Shown: positions 45,573-56,656 of the stretch, in pieces
Numbering within the stretch: the first letter of the stretch is position 1
How the letters are laid out: each line of letters begins with the position of its first letter
Origin: Cordilura impudica
Taxonomy: Eukaryota > Arthropoda > Insecta > Diptera > Scathophagidae
Assembly: GCA_963682025.1 (NCBI GenBank)
Contig: OY821518.1
Location: forward strand, 128,662,543 to 128,726,542
DNA: 64,000 nucleotides
Direction: 5' to 3'
Notes under the pieces: model-generated
Told to the model about the DNA's origin: nothing
Databases searched by the model: none
Seen by the model: the letters and a program-made list of their open reading frames with translations, nothing else
Position numbers and translations under genes: made by a program

Positions 45573-47685
45573 CAGTCGAACTTCTCTATAGTGAACTTCT
45601 ATACAATGAAGCTTTCCCTATAATGAATTAATTTTAAAAACACAGCTTTTTCCTTTCAATTTTAGTGTTTTTTGATCTCCTTATAATGAATTTCCCTACA
45701 GTAAATTTTTCTTTACAATGAACAAATTTTGCTGATGTAAATTTGAGTCACATGCGTTTTTGTCTCCGTATAATGAATTATTTCAAAAAAAAAAATTCTG
45801 TTACGCAACACTGTGTACTTAGAAGAAAGAAAAATATATTGAGGGAAATCTCCAAAATATAAAAACTAGATCAAACAAAAACAAAAAAAGTTCCATCAAT
45901 AACAATCAATAACATTTTGATAGCAGTTAAACGTGTTCAGTGAACGAAAATGACGCAGCGAAATAGCATTTCTCTTGAAAAAAAATTATTAATAATTAAT
46001 AAAGCTAAAGAAGGAGTAACAAAAAAAAAGAGATTGCTAAGCAATTTGGAATTCTTCCCAGCACTTTATCAAATATTTTAAAAAACAAGGAATTAATTCT
46101 AAAAAATGTAGAAGACGAGCAATTAAGCACTAAACGTAAAAGGCTTCGAACCTGCCTTTTTGAGGATATTGATGAAGCAATGCTCAAATGGATAAACGCG
46201 GCACGTGGCAGGAATCTTCCTATATCTGGACCATTAATGAAGCAAAAAGCCAAAGAATTCGCTGATTCATTGGGACACGTAGATTTTGAAGCAAGTACAG
46301 GATGGTTGGACAAATTTAAAAAACGTCATGGTATTGTTGCAAAAACCTTATGTGGGGAAAGCGCTGATGTCAACATAAGAGATCGTGATGAATGGGTAAT
46401 GAACGTTTTACCGAGATTGATAAAAAATTATAATCCAAATGACATCTTTAATGCCGATGAGACAGGTTTGTTTTACAAATGTTTACCAAATAAAACACTA
46501 ACATTCAAAAATGAGAAATGCTTTGGTGGAAAACAGAGCAAAGATAGAATAACTGTCCTAGTAGCAAGCAATATGACTGGTTCGGAGAAACTTAAACTGC
46601 TTGTTATAGGAAAAGCCAAAAATCCTAGGTGCTTTAAAGGAGTAAAATCTCTCGATGTGCATTATGAGTTCAACAAAAAAGCGTGGATGACAGGCGATAT
46701 TTTTACGAAATGGCTTTTGCAACTTGATAAAAAATTCGGTTCTCAAAAAAGGTAGATTTTACTTCTTGTGGATAACTGCACTGCGCATCCTAAGCAGGTA
46801 AAAGATAAATTGCAAAATATTGAGCTTGCCTATTTTCCTCCTAACATGACTTCGTTGCTTCAACCAATGGACCAAGGCATTATCTACAACATAAAACAAC
46901 TTTACAGAAAACGAATTTTGACAGACATATTGACACAAATGGAGGAGAACAAACCTGTTATGGTCATAGATTTGCTTCAAGCCATTCGAAACTTAAGCAC
47001 AGTTTGGAATGTCTATGTAAAACAAGAAACAATTGCAAACTGTTTCCGAAAGGCAGGATTTTTGAAAGATGGCATGCAGACTCAACCTGACCATTGGGAT
47101 GAAGAAGACTTTCTTTCATTATCTGATTTGGCTGCTCTACAGGCTTCATTTAGGAAAGCAACGAACATTGATGCATCATTTGAAGACTATGTCAATGTTG
47201 ATATTGATGTGCAGACCATGGGCATCCCGTCCGATGAAGATATTCTAACCAGTGTTCTGGAAAGTCGTGGAGTTCCGGCTATCCCAGGTATTTATTAATT
47301 AGTTTTATATACATAAAATAAATAAAAGTGTGATGTACATTACTTTTACATCTACAGATTCAGATAACGATGAAGAAGAACTTGCCGATGAAGAATTGGC
47401 AGATGTCAATAAGACGTTACCTACATTGGAACGAGTTTCTTCATCAATTGACGTACTTCGAACCTTTGTGGAGATGAAATGTAACGTGCCGAGCAATGTA
47501 TTTAAATCTCTAAATGTATTAGAAGGTTTTATTGAGGATGAAAAATGGAAAACTGTAATCCAAACTAAAATACCTGATTATTTTAAATAAAAATTAAAAA
47601 AAATATAATTTCTGTATAATGAAGTTTCTATATAATGAAGTGATTTTCTGGTCCCATGCAGATTCATTATAGGGAAGTTCGACTG
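45573..47685 (+). mobile_element. Tigger/pogo element, 2113 bp
   Basis: TIRs CAGTCGAACTTCTCTATAGT (left) and CAGTCGAACTTCCCTATAAT (right, reverse-complemented). TA duplications lie at 45571-45572 and 47686-47687. Repeated 'CTATA.TGAA' motifs follow at both ends. It is inserted within the HHARW gene. Confidence 0.95.
45950..47590 (+). pseudogene. Tigger/pogo transposase, two lesions
   Basis: Starts MTQRNSISLEKKLLIINKAK with the N-terminal helix-turn-helix (EIAKQFGILPSTLSNILKNK), then a CENP-B-type second DNA-binding domain (WLDKFKKRHGI near 46300). The DDE domain follows: IFNADETGLFYK (46446), LLVDNCTAHP (46763), LLQPMDQGIIYNIK (46858), with 32 residues between the second and third Asp. All three Asp are intact. 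Lesions: a frame change in the A-run at 46021-46029, and TAG at 46753-46755 just before LLLVDN. The frame also stops at 47296-47298 (IPGIY) and resumes at 47360 with DSDNDEEELADEELADV, an acidic tail; a small intron or indel would explain it. The end is KIPDYFK at 47590. Confidence 0.93.
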
Positions 47686-49058
47686 TATTTTCAAAATAAT
47701 GTTGTACAAAAATCATTTTTACATTTCGGAAACGTTGTTGGAGCAATTTGAAGCTATGCTTCTCTATTTTATAACCGTATACCTAAAGTATTGGTTCACA
47801 ATTTATGTTACAAAAAATGACCTAGACTTTTTGTCCGAACCTGAGAAATTTTCGCAGATGGAAAGAAAATATTGTTCTTTAATTGCAAACAGTGCTAAAG
47901 CCACTCAGCTACGGCATTTGGAATACCTAAGCGAAGATAACGCAGTATTTTCAATTTTTGACGAACGAATTTCATTAGAGGAAAAGGAAAAACTACGAAA
48001 AAAATTGTTACCAAGTAAAATCAAAGACCAAACTCAAAAGTTGTTAGAAATTGATCCAAATTGTTATTTACACGATTTCAAAGACTATGATGCCGTTACA
48101 TATTGTACACCGGATGAAGAAGCTGAAGATTTTGTTAACTTGATCCATTCAACCGATCAAATACTTTATGAAAAAGATTTCGTTGATGTCGATGAAAATG
48201 AAAATGTATTAAACAAAACTATCGATGTAACTAGCAAATTACCAAATTATGATTCTTTTTGTTCTAAATCGCCTTTTGATTACGTCACTCTTCAGAGCAT
48301 AAAAAGTTTAGCTAATTTTGGTATAAATATTTCCTTTATGGGTCATAAAGCCATTGATTGGCCAACTAACAAAAGCTATGTAAATGCAATCAAAATCGCC
48401 AATAACATTAAATCTACAAGCATTTATACGGAACAACTAGTTGGCCGAATTTCAAGACTAAACGATTCGTGTTTGCTGAAAAATAAAGATGGTTTAAATC
48501 GTTTAGCTATAGCCGAAGTAGATAACACTGAAATTGTTTATAATTACTTTAAATGAATCATTTGAAACAATAAAAAAATTTGTAAACTTTTTTTACCAAT
48601 TATTTTTTTTTTTTTATAAAACAATTTTGAAGTCTCATAACTTTTTAACGGGTTGTGATAAAAATAAAATGTTGGTACCGTTTCGCTAAGCTTAAAATGC
48701 CTTTTCATCGTGCATGTTTAAAAAACTTATTATTTTTTTTTTAATGAGATTTGCGCCCTCTGTTGTGGGTTTTTGGAACTTTTTTAAGGGTTCAAAAAAC
48801 ATAAATTGTATTAATTTTTGCTGGAGAATCGACTGGTGAAATCAGATTTGCAATATATTTAACCGTTTTTGCTCTGCAGAAAAACGAGCTCAAAATCCGC
48901 GTTTTTAGGTGGGTTGAACCACCCCAAGGAGTGAAAATTTTCAAAAAAAAAAAGACCGCCATTATTGTTATTTACCGAAAAACCTTAAAAAAAATGTTGA
49001 TATCCGCAAATCAAATTTTTAAAATTTACTCTAATGTATATATGTATATACTATATAT

Positions 49059-49845
49059 TTATACCCTATACCACTATGTGGTTTGGGTATAATGACTTTG
49101 TGCTGCTGTTTGTAACAACCAAAAATATTTGACCTAGACCCATATTTAATTATACCGATCGAATCAGAATCTGAGTTGATTTAACAATGTCCGTCCGTCC
49201 GTCCGTCCGTCCGTCCGTCTGTGTGTCCATGTAAAGCTTGTAATCAAACTGCAGGTCGCAAATATGAATATATTTTGATGAAATTTGGTATATGAGCTTT
49301 TATCGGCCATGTGATGAACGCTGTTGAAATTGGTGAGAATCGGTCCATGTTCAGACCTAGCCCCCATACAAATTACCCATATGAAATCGACATAAATTGC
49401 CATAAGATCCAAATTGTCATATATATCTTACTCAAATTGGGTTTGTATGCGTTCATTACATCCACTAATGAGTAGTCCAAAAATGGTCCCTTTGACCCCA
49501 TATAGAGCTGCTTCCCGATCTTCACTTAAATCTATTAAAAAACAAAAATATTGCACTGATTCTTCTCAAATTTTGTTTGTATATATTTTTGCAAAATACA
49601 AGAGACTTTACCAAACATGATCAGGATCGGTCCATTTTTGGACCTAGTCCATTTATAGATATAGCATCCGATATGAACTTTTTCGTATCTGCAACCAAAA
49701 AAATTAATAAAAATTCCAATGAAATTTGGTTTTTGCTTATTTTCAATGTCCAGTTAGTTGGGCCTAAGAGATAGGGTTTCTAAATGCATGGTATAGGGTG
49801 TCGTATAGTCGGTCTAGACCGACTATAATTTTCTTACTTGTTTTT
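49059..49845 (-). repeat. GTCY repeat family, near full-length copy
   Basis: From TTTATACCCTATACCACTAT to TATAGTCGGTCTAGACCGAC plus TATAATTTTCTTACTTGTTT. It contains seven GTCC/GTCY units (49190-49217). It is one of the two best copies here, with copy 51703-52505. It sits directly beside the right end of the long-TIR element. Confidence 0.93.
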
Positions 49846-49849
49846 TAAT

Positions 49850-51100
49850 GTAGTCCTTTGAATATTGGCAACAAGATCACACAATGAAAACCTATAAACG
49901 CAGTTGTACGCTATTTGGTCTCTAGTTTTAGACCCGCCACATTTTTGATACCTTTAACCTTTAGCCAAAAAAAATACGTTTGACGCATTAAAAGAATCGA
50001 TTATTCGTGTATCAATCGAATATTATTGATTTAACCGTGCTTTATGAATACGGGTGTGTGTTACTTGTTGCTGTTAATTTACTGTTGTTATTGTTTTACT
50101 TTATTATTTTACTCTTTTTGACCATGTTGTCTTCTCTGTGCTACAATTTTATGTATGCCTTGCTTTATTAACTTTTCTTTAGGGTAATTACAGAATTAGT
50201 TATGACATTAGTTTGTCAATCTATTTGTAATATATGGAAACAGTAGAAAAGGAATCCCATAAATGAATACTCAACTAGCTGATCACAGATGAAATTTTTA
50301 TAAATTTAAATTCAAGAACTCAATCATTTCTACTCAAGACTTTGTAACAAAATTTACTTTACTAATTAAATTATTTAACATTTAATAAAAATGGTTTATA
50401 AACCAGTATTCTACTATCAAAACTTATTAAATTTTACGTGTAGGGTGTTTAAAGATTCCCATAGCTGAATATTATGGCTTTACTTTGGCTTGTTGTTGTT
50501 TTTGTTGTTGGTACTGTGCACTGAATACATGTGATTTTTATTTTCACGTAATCGCGTGCGTTGTTGTTTTAGTTTTTTACTCATTCATTCATGCGGTTTC
50601 TTCCTCATTGCGTTGTCGTGCTTCATGGCAACAATATGCAACAACAACAACAACTGCACTTCTTGTTGCAGTTTTCACTCAGTCATTGCACGCACTGCTA
50701 AACTTTAGATTAATTTAATAATTTTGTTTATTGTTGCTAATAAACAATTGCGTAGGAGTTAATTAAAAGTCAATTCAAATTAACTGTTGTTTTTCTCTAA
50801 CTTTAAAGAGCTGTAATTCGCGAAGCAGTATTTCGAACTGAAGTTTTGGCAAATAAGCGACTTGATCTAAAATATTCTTTGTCATACGATGTTCAGTTAA
50901 TGTTGAGGATTGTTATCAAATTCGAAGAAATAAAAAAAAAACACCTGTGTCTTAATCTCAATTTTATAACCAATGTTGGGTATGGTTAGAATTTTAATGC
51001 AGTTACCGACACTTGACTGTCAAATTCTAGTACCATTTGAATTTAAAGTTAATTGATTTTCTTCTTTGACCAGTATTTATTCTAATTTCTTATTTATTGT
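49850..51100. other. No recognisable gene
   Basis: AT-rich with TTG/CAA triplet runs near 50490-50680. The 77-codon Cys-rich frame at 50485-50718 is read out of these runs and is not supported. Confidence 0.5.
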
Positions 51101-52645
51101 TTTTATACCCTATACCACTATGTGGTTTGGGTATAATGACTTTGTGCTACCAACCAAAAATATTTGAACTTGATCCATCTTTTATTATACCGATCGAATC
51201 AGAATCACTATTTGATTCGATTTAACGATGTCCGTCCGTCTGTCTGTGTGTCCATGTATACCTTGTAATCAAACTGGAGGTCGCAAATATGAATATATTT
51301 TAATGAATTTTGGTATATAAGCTGCTATCGGCCATAGGATGAACGCTGTTGAAATTAGAGAAAATCGGACCATGTTCAGACCTAGCCCCCATACAAATGA
51401 CCCCTATGAAATCAACATAAATTGCCGTAAGATCCAAATTGTCATATAGATCTTACTCAAATCGGGTTTGTATGCGTTTATTACATCCATTAATGAGTAG
51501 TCCAAGAATGATACCTATTGGACAACTCTTACTCATAGGCCCCATATAGAGCTGCTTCCCGATCTTCACTAAAAACTATTAAAAACAAAATATTGCACAG
51601 ATTTTTCTCATATTTGGTTTGTATATATTTTTTCAAAATACAAGAGACGTTGCCAAATATATATAGCACCCGATATGAACTTTTTCATATCAGCAGCCAA
51701 AACAAGTAAGAAAATTATAGTCGGTCTAGACCGAATATACGATACCTTATAACATGCGTTTAGAGAACCTATCTCTTAGACCAAACTAACTGGATATAGA
51801 AAATAAACATAAACCAAATTCGAGTGGGATTTTTATTAATTTTTTTGGCTGCAGATATTAAAAAGTTCATATCGGATGCTATATCTATATGGGGACTAGG
51901 CCCAAAAATGGACCGATTCTGGCCATGTTTGGTAAAGCCTCTTGTATTTTGCAAAAATATATAGAAACAGAATTTGAGAAGAATAAGTGCAATATTTTTG
52001 TTTTTTGATAGATTTAAGTGAAGATCGGGAAGCAGCTCTATATGGGGCCTATGACTAAGAGTTGTCCCATAGGGATCATTAATGGACTACTCATTAATGG
52101 ATGTAATAAACGCATATAAACCCAATTTGACTAAAATCTATATGACAATTTGGATCTTATGGCAATTTATGTCGATTTCTTAGGGGTCATTTGTATGGGG
52201 CTAGGTCTGAACATGGACCGATTCTCACCAATTTCAACAGCGTTCATCCTACGGCCGATAGAAGCTTAAATAGAAATTTCATTAAAATATATTCATATTT
52301 GCGACCTGCAGTTTGATTACAAGCTTTAAATGGACACACAGACGGACGGACGGACGGACGGACGGACATATTTAAATCGAATCAGATAGTGATTCTGAGT
52401 CAATCGGTATAATAAAAGATAGGTCTAGGTCAAATATTTTTGGTAGTTACAAACAGCAGCACAAAGTCATTATACCCAAACCACATAGTGGTATAGGGTA
52501 TAAAAATTAATAATAATGCCACTCAAATTTTGTTTATGCTTATTTTCTATATTCAGTTAGTTGGACCGAAGAGATAGGGTCTCTAAACCATGGTATAGGG
52601 TATCGTATAGTCGGTCTAGACCGACTATAATTTTCTTATTTGTTT
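51101..52645 (-). repeat. GTCY repeat family, copy split by another copy
   Basis: Reverse-orientation copy 51101-51702 stops after CAGCAGCCAAAA and resumes at about 52506 with AATTAATAATAATGCCACTC, ending in the hairpin TATAGTCGGTCTAGACCGAC (52607-52626). The intervening 51703-52505 is a second copy in the opposite orientation. Confidence 0.9.
51703..52505 (+). repeat. GTCY repeat family, full-length nested copy (803 bp)
   Basis: Defines the family ends: 5' CAAGTAAGAAAATTATAGTC, with a hairpin GTCGGTCTAGACCGA(A/C), and 3' ACCACATAGTGGTATAGGGT then ATAAA. Near both ends the motif TA(C/T)CCTATACCA / TGGTATAGGGTA forms a subterminal inverted repeat. The GGAC microsatellite is at 52341-52368. 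No gene is present. Superfamily is undetermined; DINE-1/mini-me-type Helitron derivatives of flies also carry internal GTCY arrays. Confidence 0.9.
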
Positions 52646-52649
52646 TTTT

Positions 52650-54265
52650 TATAAAAAACTGATAGTTTGTATAGAAATTATTGTTTTCGATCTAAAAAAT
52701 TGTATTATTTTTCTATTATTAGAGTGTAAAAACTATTAAGATCCTTTGATAGGAGCCCAAAGAGAAATATTTTTTTAATCCAGCCGCCATAACCTAACAT
52801 TTTTTGACTGTCACCGACTGCAAAAATTTTATCGCCAATTAAACATATCAGACCTAAGACAGCCAAGAAACTGTATCAAAGTTATGAAAATTTTAGGCGT
52901 GGCATGCTACTGAATACAAATTTTGAAAAAAAATATGGTTTTCTAAATGTGATCAAAAACAAATTATAACTTCTTACAAACTATCACCTTTTTGGTTAAG
53001 TTGGGTGGACTGAAATGAAATGTTTTTGAAGCAATTGATTTTTCCCAAATTTCAAGTTTAGTCGAATAGAATTTTTGGGGATCAAAAAGGATCAATGAAT
53101 CTATACCATCCATCCGTTGGGACTTGTCCGTAGAACACTTTTGTAATTGTAATAAAATTACTCAGAAAATATTTTTATGTAACTGGCACTAACATAACTG
53201 GGAGAAACCCAATTGGTCAAAAATTGTGTAATATATTTATAATTTGTTTAAAAGCATATAATATAAAATATTTGTAAGATTTATAGCTTTTTTTTTAGCC
53301 CTTTTTTGTTTTTTAGGTCTTTTTTATTCTATCTGTTTATTGTGCACCTAGGAACGCACTGTGACGTGGATTGTGTCAAAGATTTAAAGAAGCGCTACAT
53401 AGAAGTTGAATGAAGCAAAGCCAAATTTTATAAGCGCTTGCAAACATGTTAAAGGATCGATTCATTAGAAAAATATATACATGATCTTAAACCGAACAAT
53501 AAATGACTAATTATTCCAATACAGATCAACAATACATAACAATAACATACAACACATGAGGTACAATGCATTTGTGTAATCTGTTAAGATTTCACATGCC
53601 ATAATAGTTCCATCTAGAGGACAATGGCAAAAACAAAGAGCTGTTCACATTACAAGACTTGTAATTGATCTGGCTATGTTAATGTAGAGAAAGCTAAAAA
53701 TTAGAAAAGCTCAGCTTGTTCATACAAACTCTCGTATATAAAAAGAAAAACATTTCTCATGTTCTTTTCTTTCAAATGTTGAGTTAAATAGTTGATTAAG
53801 CATGAGTTGAAGTAATAGGCAGAAGGATGCTGACGATGAACAAGTCGCTTTGTTCGAAAGTAGCTACTCCATCTAGCGCTGTCTTCAATTTTTTTCTAAT
53901 ATTTCTCTTACATTACAAAAATTATTATCTTTCTTTCATTAGAAAAATATATACATGATCTTAAACCGAACAATAAGTGACTAATTAATACAGGCGGTAG
54001 ATCAAAAAAATCACTGGAAAAGGAAGCTGATAGATATCAATGAATAAATCGGAAGTGGATATATTCAAGATAGTTTCCTACATAAATTTCGATCACAGAG
54101 CCAATACACAAAGTGGATATCATTGAAAAGGGTGTTGTCGCTAGTCCAGATTGGGCGCGATTAAAAAAGGCTCAAATATGTATCACCCATATTATCAGAT
54201 AACTACTAACTCACATCGATTTCGGCAGAGGTTAACTACAAAACTGTATTTTATCCTACAGCCCA
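52650..54265. other. Mostly unrecognised, with one 51-bp direct repeat pair
   Basis: CATTAGAAAAATATATACAT followed by GATCTTAAACCGAACAATAA occurs at 53463 and 53937, 474 bp apart and nearly identical. Otherwise I see no gene. Confidence 0.5.
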
Positions 54266-54289
54266 CGCTTGTTACAATCATTTAATAAA

Positions 54290-55140
54290 AATGAGTTGGA
54301 GATGTGGAAACTACATACATGTCAACTTTTTTTTTTTTGCAAATTGGGATGTGATGGTTCTTTTGTACAAAAACAATACAAGCAATCTTCGGACACAGAT
54401 GAGTTCATAGCATCATTTGTACCATTGCGATTGAAAAAGAATTTGGAATAATCAAAGCCTTCGACCAGCACAATGCATAGAAAGGATATTTGTAAAAATC
54501 AAACACCATCTTCCACAAAATACTGCAAACCAATCAAATTTTAATTTAACAAGAAAGAATGTTAAAATTAGCTGTACCGAATCTTTGATACGTTCACATT
54601 TATATCTAGACTTATTACATTATTTATATCGAATGTAAATGAAATATTTTAAAAAGTAAACAATTTATTTAATATGATATCTAAATATTACAACAAACTA
54701 CTAAATTTTTATGTTTTTTTTTTAGAGATGTCCTTATATTTTTAGACATATGTCCGTACATTGATCCCCGATTTACACAATTTTCAACAGCATACTGGTC
54801 GAAATAATGGCAAAAAATACTATCATAACTTTACCTAGGTAAGTTCAAGATTTAAAACAATAATCGAAGTACTTGCGTGCAATCAACAAATTGGCGCTAC
54901 CGAATTTGGTGATTATGCCAATGTAACTGCAAGAATATACACAACCAAATACCAATAGGTAAATATGTCTGTAATAGTCCAAAAAATCCCCCATCATGGA
55001 GAGCATGTCATTATATATAATTTATTACCACGTGGAGATCTATCAGAAAAGGTTCAGGAAAAAAGCAATAAGGATTACAGGTTTTATAGAGAGCACAATC
55101 GAGCACAGTCGAAGTCAATGGAAGGTAGAACATTTGGGCC
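54290..55140 (+). pseudogene. RAG1/Transib-like transposase, third copy, decayed
   Basis: Reads LGCDGSFVQKQYKQS (54345; first catalytic Asp) and IASFVPLRLKKNLE, then after a gap IIEVLACNQQIGATEFGDYA (54862-54920). Next come VQKIPHHGEHVII (zinc-His region, normally HKILYH) and LLPRGDLSEKVQEKSNKDYR with FYREHN (55023-55100; third catalytic residue, Glu, in SEK). It is clearly homologous to 25960-27354 but lacks the second-Asp/CxxC segment. No CACAGTG ends were found around it. Confidence 0.8.
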
Positions 55141-55644
55141 AAATCATCGCATTCGATATCGAGTGAAATCAATCGAAATTCCGTATTTTGGTTTATTATT
55201 TAGAGAAGATGGATAAAACCAGCCCTCCTTTACTCTTAATTCGTGGCCACAATTCGTTAACTGTGAAAAAGTAAAATTATTCTTAGTATTTTAATTTGGA
55301 AAATAATTTGGATCGAAAAGTTTTCGATTGCGAATATGGTGATTTGGGCCCTGGACTTATATGAAGAAGCAAAAGTCTACTACGGGTCAGAAATAATACA
55401 GAACTGAATATAGATTAATTTGGCCGCTATATGTCTACTGAATGAAAAATAATTCTAATATACTTTGAAGGTTGTTTATAAAATCTATATATATAAAAAT
55501 GAATCGTGGTTTGTTCGTCCGCTTAAAACTTGAAAACTACAGGACCAAAAGGGATACTTTCTTCTCCGAGTTTGTTTGTAACTGCCACGCGAAGGTATGG
55601 GAAAAAAGAAAAGTACAAGTCTCAACAGGTGGCGCTGTACGCGG

Positions 55645-56265
55645 TTATTCCATTTTAACTTCATATATATTGAGTACTATGAGAGGGAGAGGTTTGTAAA
55701 TTTGTGTGAAGCCATCTATTATTAATATTGACAGTCATACCGAAAATGGTCGGTATCGGATAAGTGGACGTGGTACCTCCCATACAAAATTAATTTTTAA
55801 CATCATATATCTTGAGTACTATTTTAGGGAGAGCTTTGCAACTTTGTATGAGGTCATCTATTATTGCTGTGAGTTGCTGTGAGTAGCCGTTGTAAAAATA
55901 AGCGGTATCGGAAAAGTGGGCATGGCACCTACAAAATAAATTAATTACTCAAAATCACGAAAGGGACAGCTTTGATACTTTATGTGACGTCATCTGTTAT
56001 TAGTGTAAGTATACATGGCGAAAATAGGCTGTATTGGATAAACAGGTGGGGTACATCCGCTACAAAGTACTGATTAAATATTATGCGCGGAATTGGACAA
56101 GTGGGGTTGGCGCTTCACGTATAAAAAAATCTTTAAAATCAATAAAAGTATCTTCAATAATATAAAAGAGAAAGTGAAGATAATTTCTGTGAGTTCATAG
56201 GTTATTACTGCGAGTAGCCGTGCCGCAAATGGGCGGTATGAGTGGGGTAACTTCCGAAAAAATAA
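55645..56265 (+). repeat. Tandem units inside the Helitron, about 150 bp x 4
   Basis: Units contain TTGAGTACTAT, GGGAGAG.TTTG, GTCATCTATTATT, CGGTATCGGA(T/A)AAGTGG, and TGGTACCTCCCATACAAA. They are progressively diverged. The same unit family is found at 35325-35740 and 44200-44660. Confidence 0.75.
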
Positions 56266-56656
56266 TTATTGAACTTTAATATATTGCATCGTTTTCACCA
56301 CCGATGTTTAAGTGAAATGGCAATTTCAGCAGCATAACAAAAATTGAAATTTCCGCAATTTTCATTCAAGTTAATTGCTACTTCGGTAGTAAAAGATGAA
56401 GTAGTGAGTCTATCAAAAGACTTTTTAATTTACTTCATTTGCCAGGTCTTCCATCACATAATTTAATATAATATGGTATATTTAAATTTAAACTTACATA
56501 AACGCTTTAATTTGAAACAATTGGTTTATTATTGAATAACTGTTTCTTTAAAAATATATATTCTTTTTGACTTTCGGATACTTTTATCATTTTTATTGAT
56601 TTTTTAAATAAAATATTTTCCATTTTCCATATATATTATTGTGAATCCGTATTACG

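Larger units (their letters stand above)
45413..48556 (+). pseudogene. Unassigned transposon protein with HHARW motif, split by Tigger
   Basis: Part 1 (45413-45571) starts MSDLLHLANKNHRRADHREV and reads LNANPGYNLKACGADHHARW, LSKVIY. Part 2 (47688-48556) continues FQN, and after one extra A MLYKNHFYISETLLEQFEAM, then YLKYWFTIYV and AIDWPTNKSYVNAIKIANNI to a stop at 48556. About 340 residues in all. It resembles the C-terminal half of predicted invertebrate proteins of unknown function that I recall carrying the same 'GA.HHARWM.K.IY' and 'W..N.SY..A' motifs; the N-terminal half is absent. A catalytic role is plausible but unproven. The frame is good apart from the insertion and one base. Confidence 0.6.
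44857..49034 (+). mobile_element. Element with about 400-bp terminal inverted repeats, superfamily unassigned
   Basis: Left arm 44857-45272 and right arm 48636-49034 are inverted copies. Shared anchors are GGTGGTTCAACCCACCTAAA, ACAGAGGGCGCAAATCTCAT and GGCATTTTAAGCTTAG.GAAA. Both tips read TTAGAGT next to TATA-rich DNA, so the target duplication cannot be defined. Between the arms lies one gene, split by a Tigger element. Without the Tigger the element would be about 2.06 kb. Confidence 0.85.

Noticed and set aside
50485..50718. Cys-rich small secreted-protein-like frame
   Set aside because: It arises from TTG/CAA triplet runs; there is no supporting promoter, splice or homology signal.
53463..53990. 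Considered as LTRs of a solo or short retrotransposon
   Set aside because: The repeats are only about 51 bp, lack TG...CA ends, and no primer-binding site or coding lies between them.
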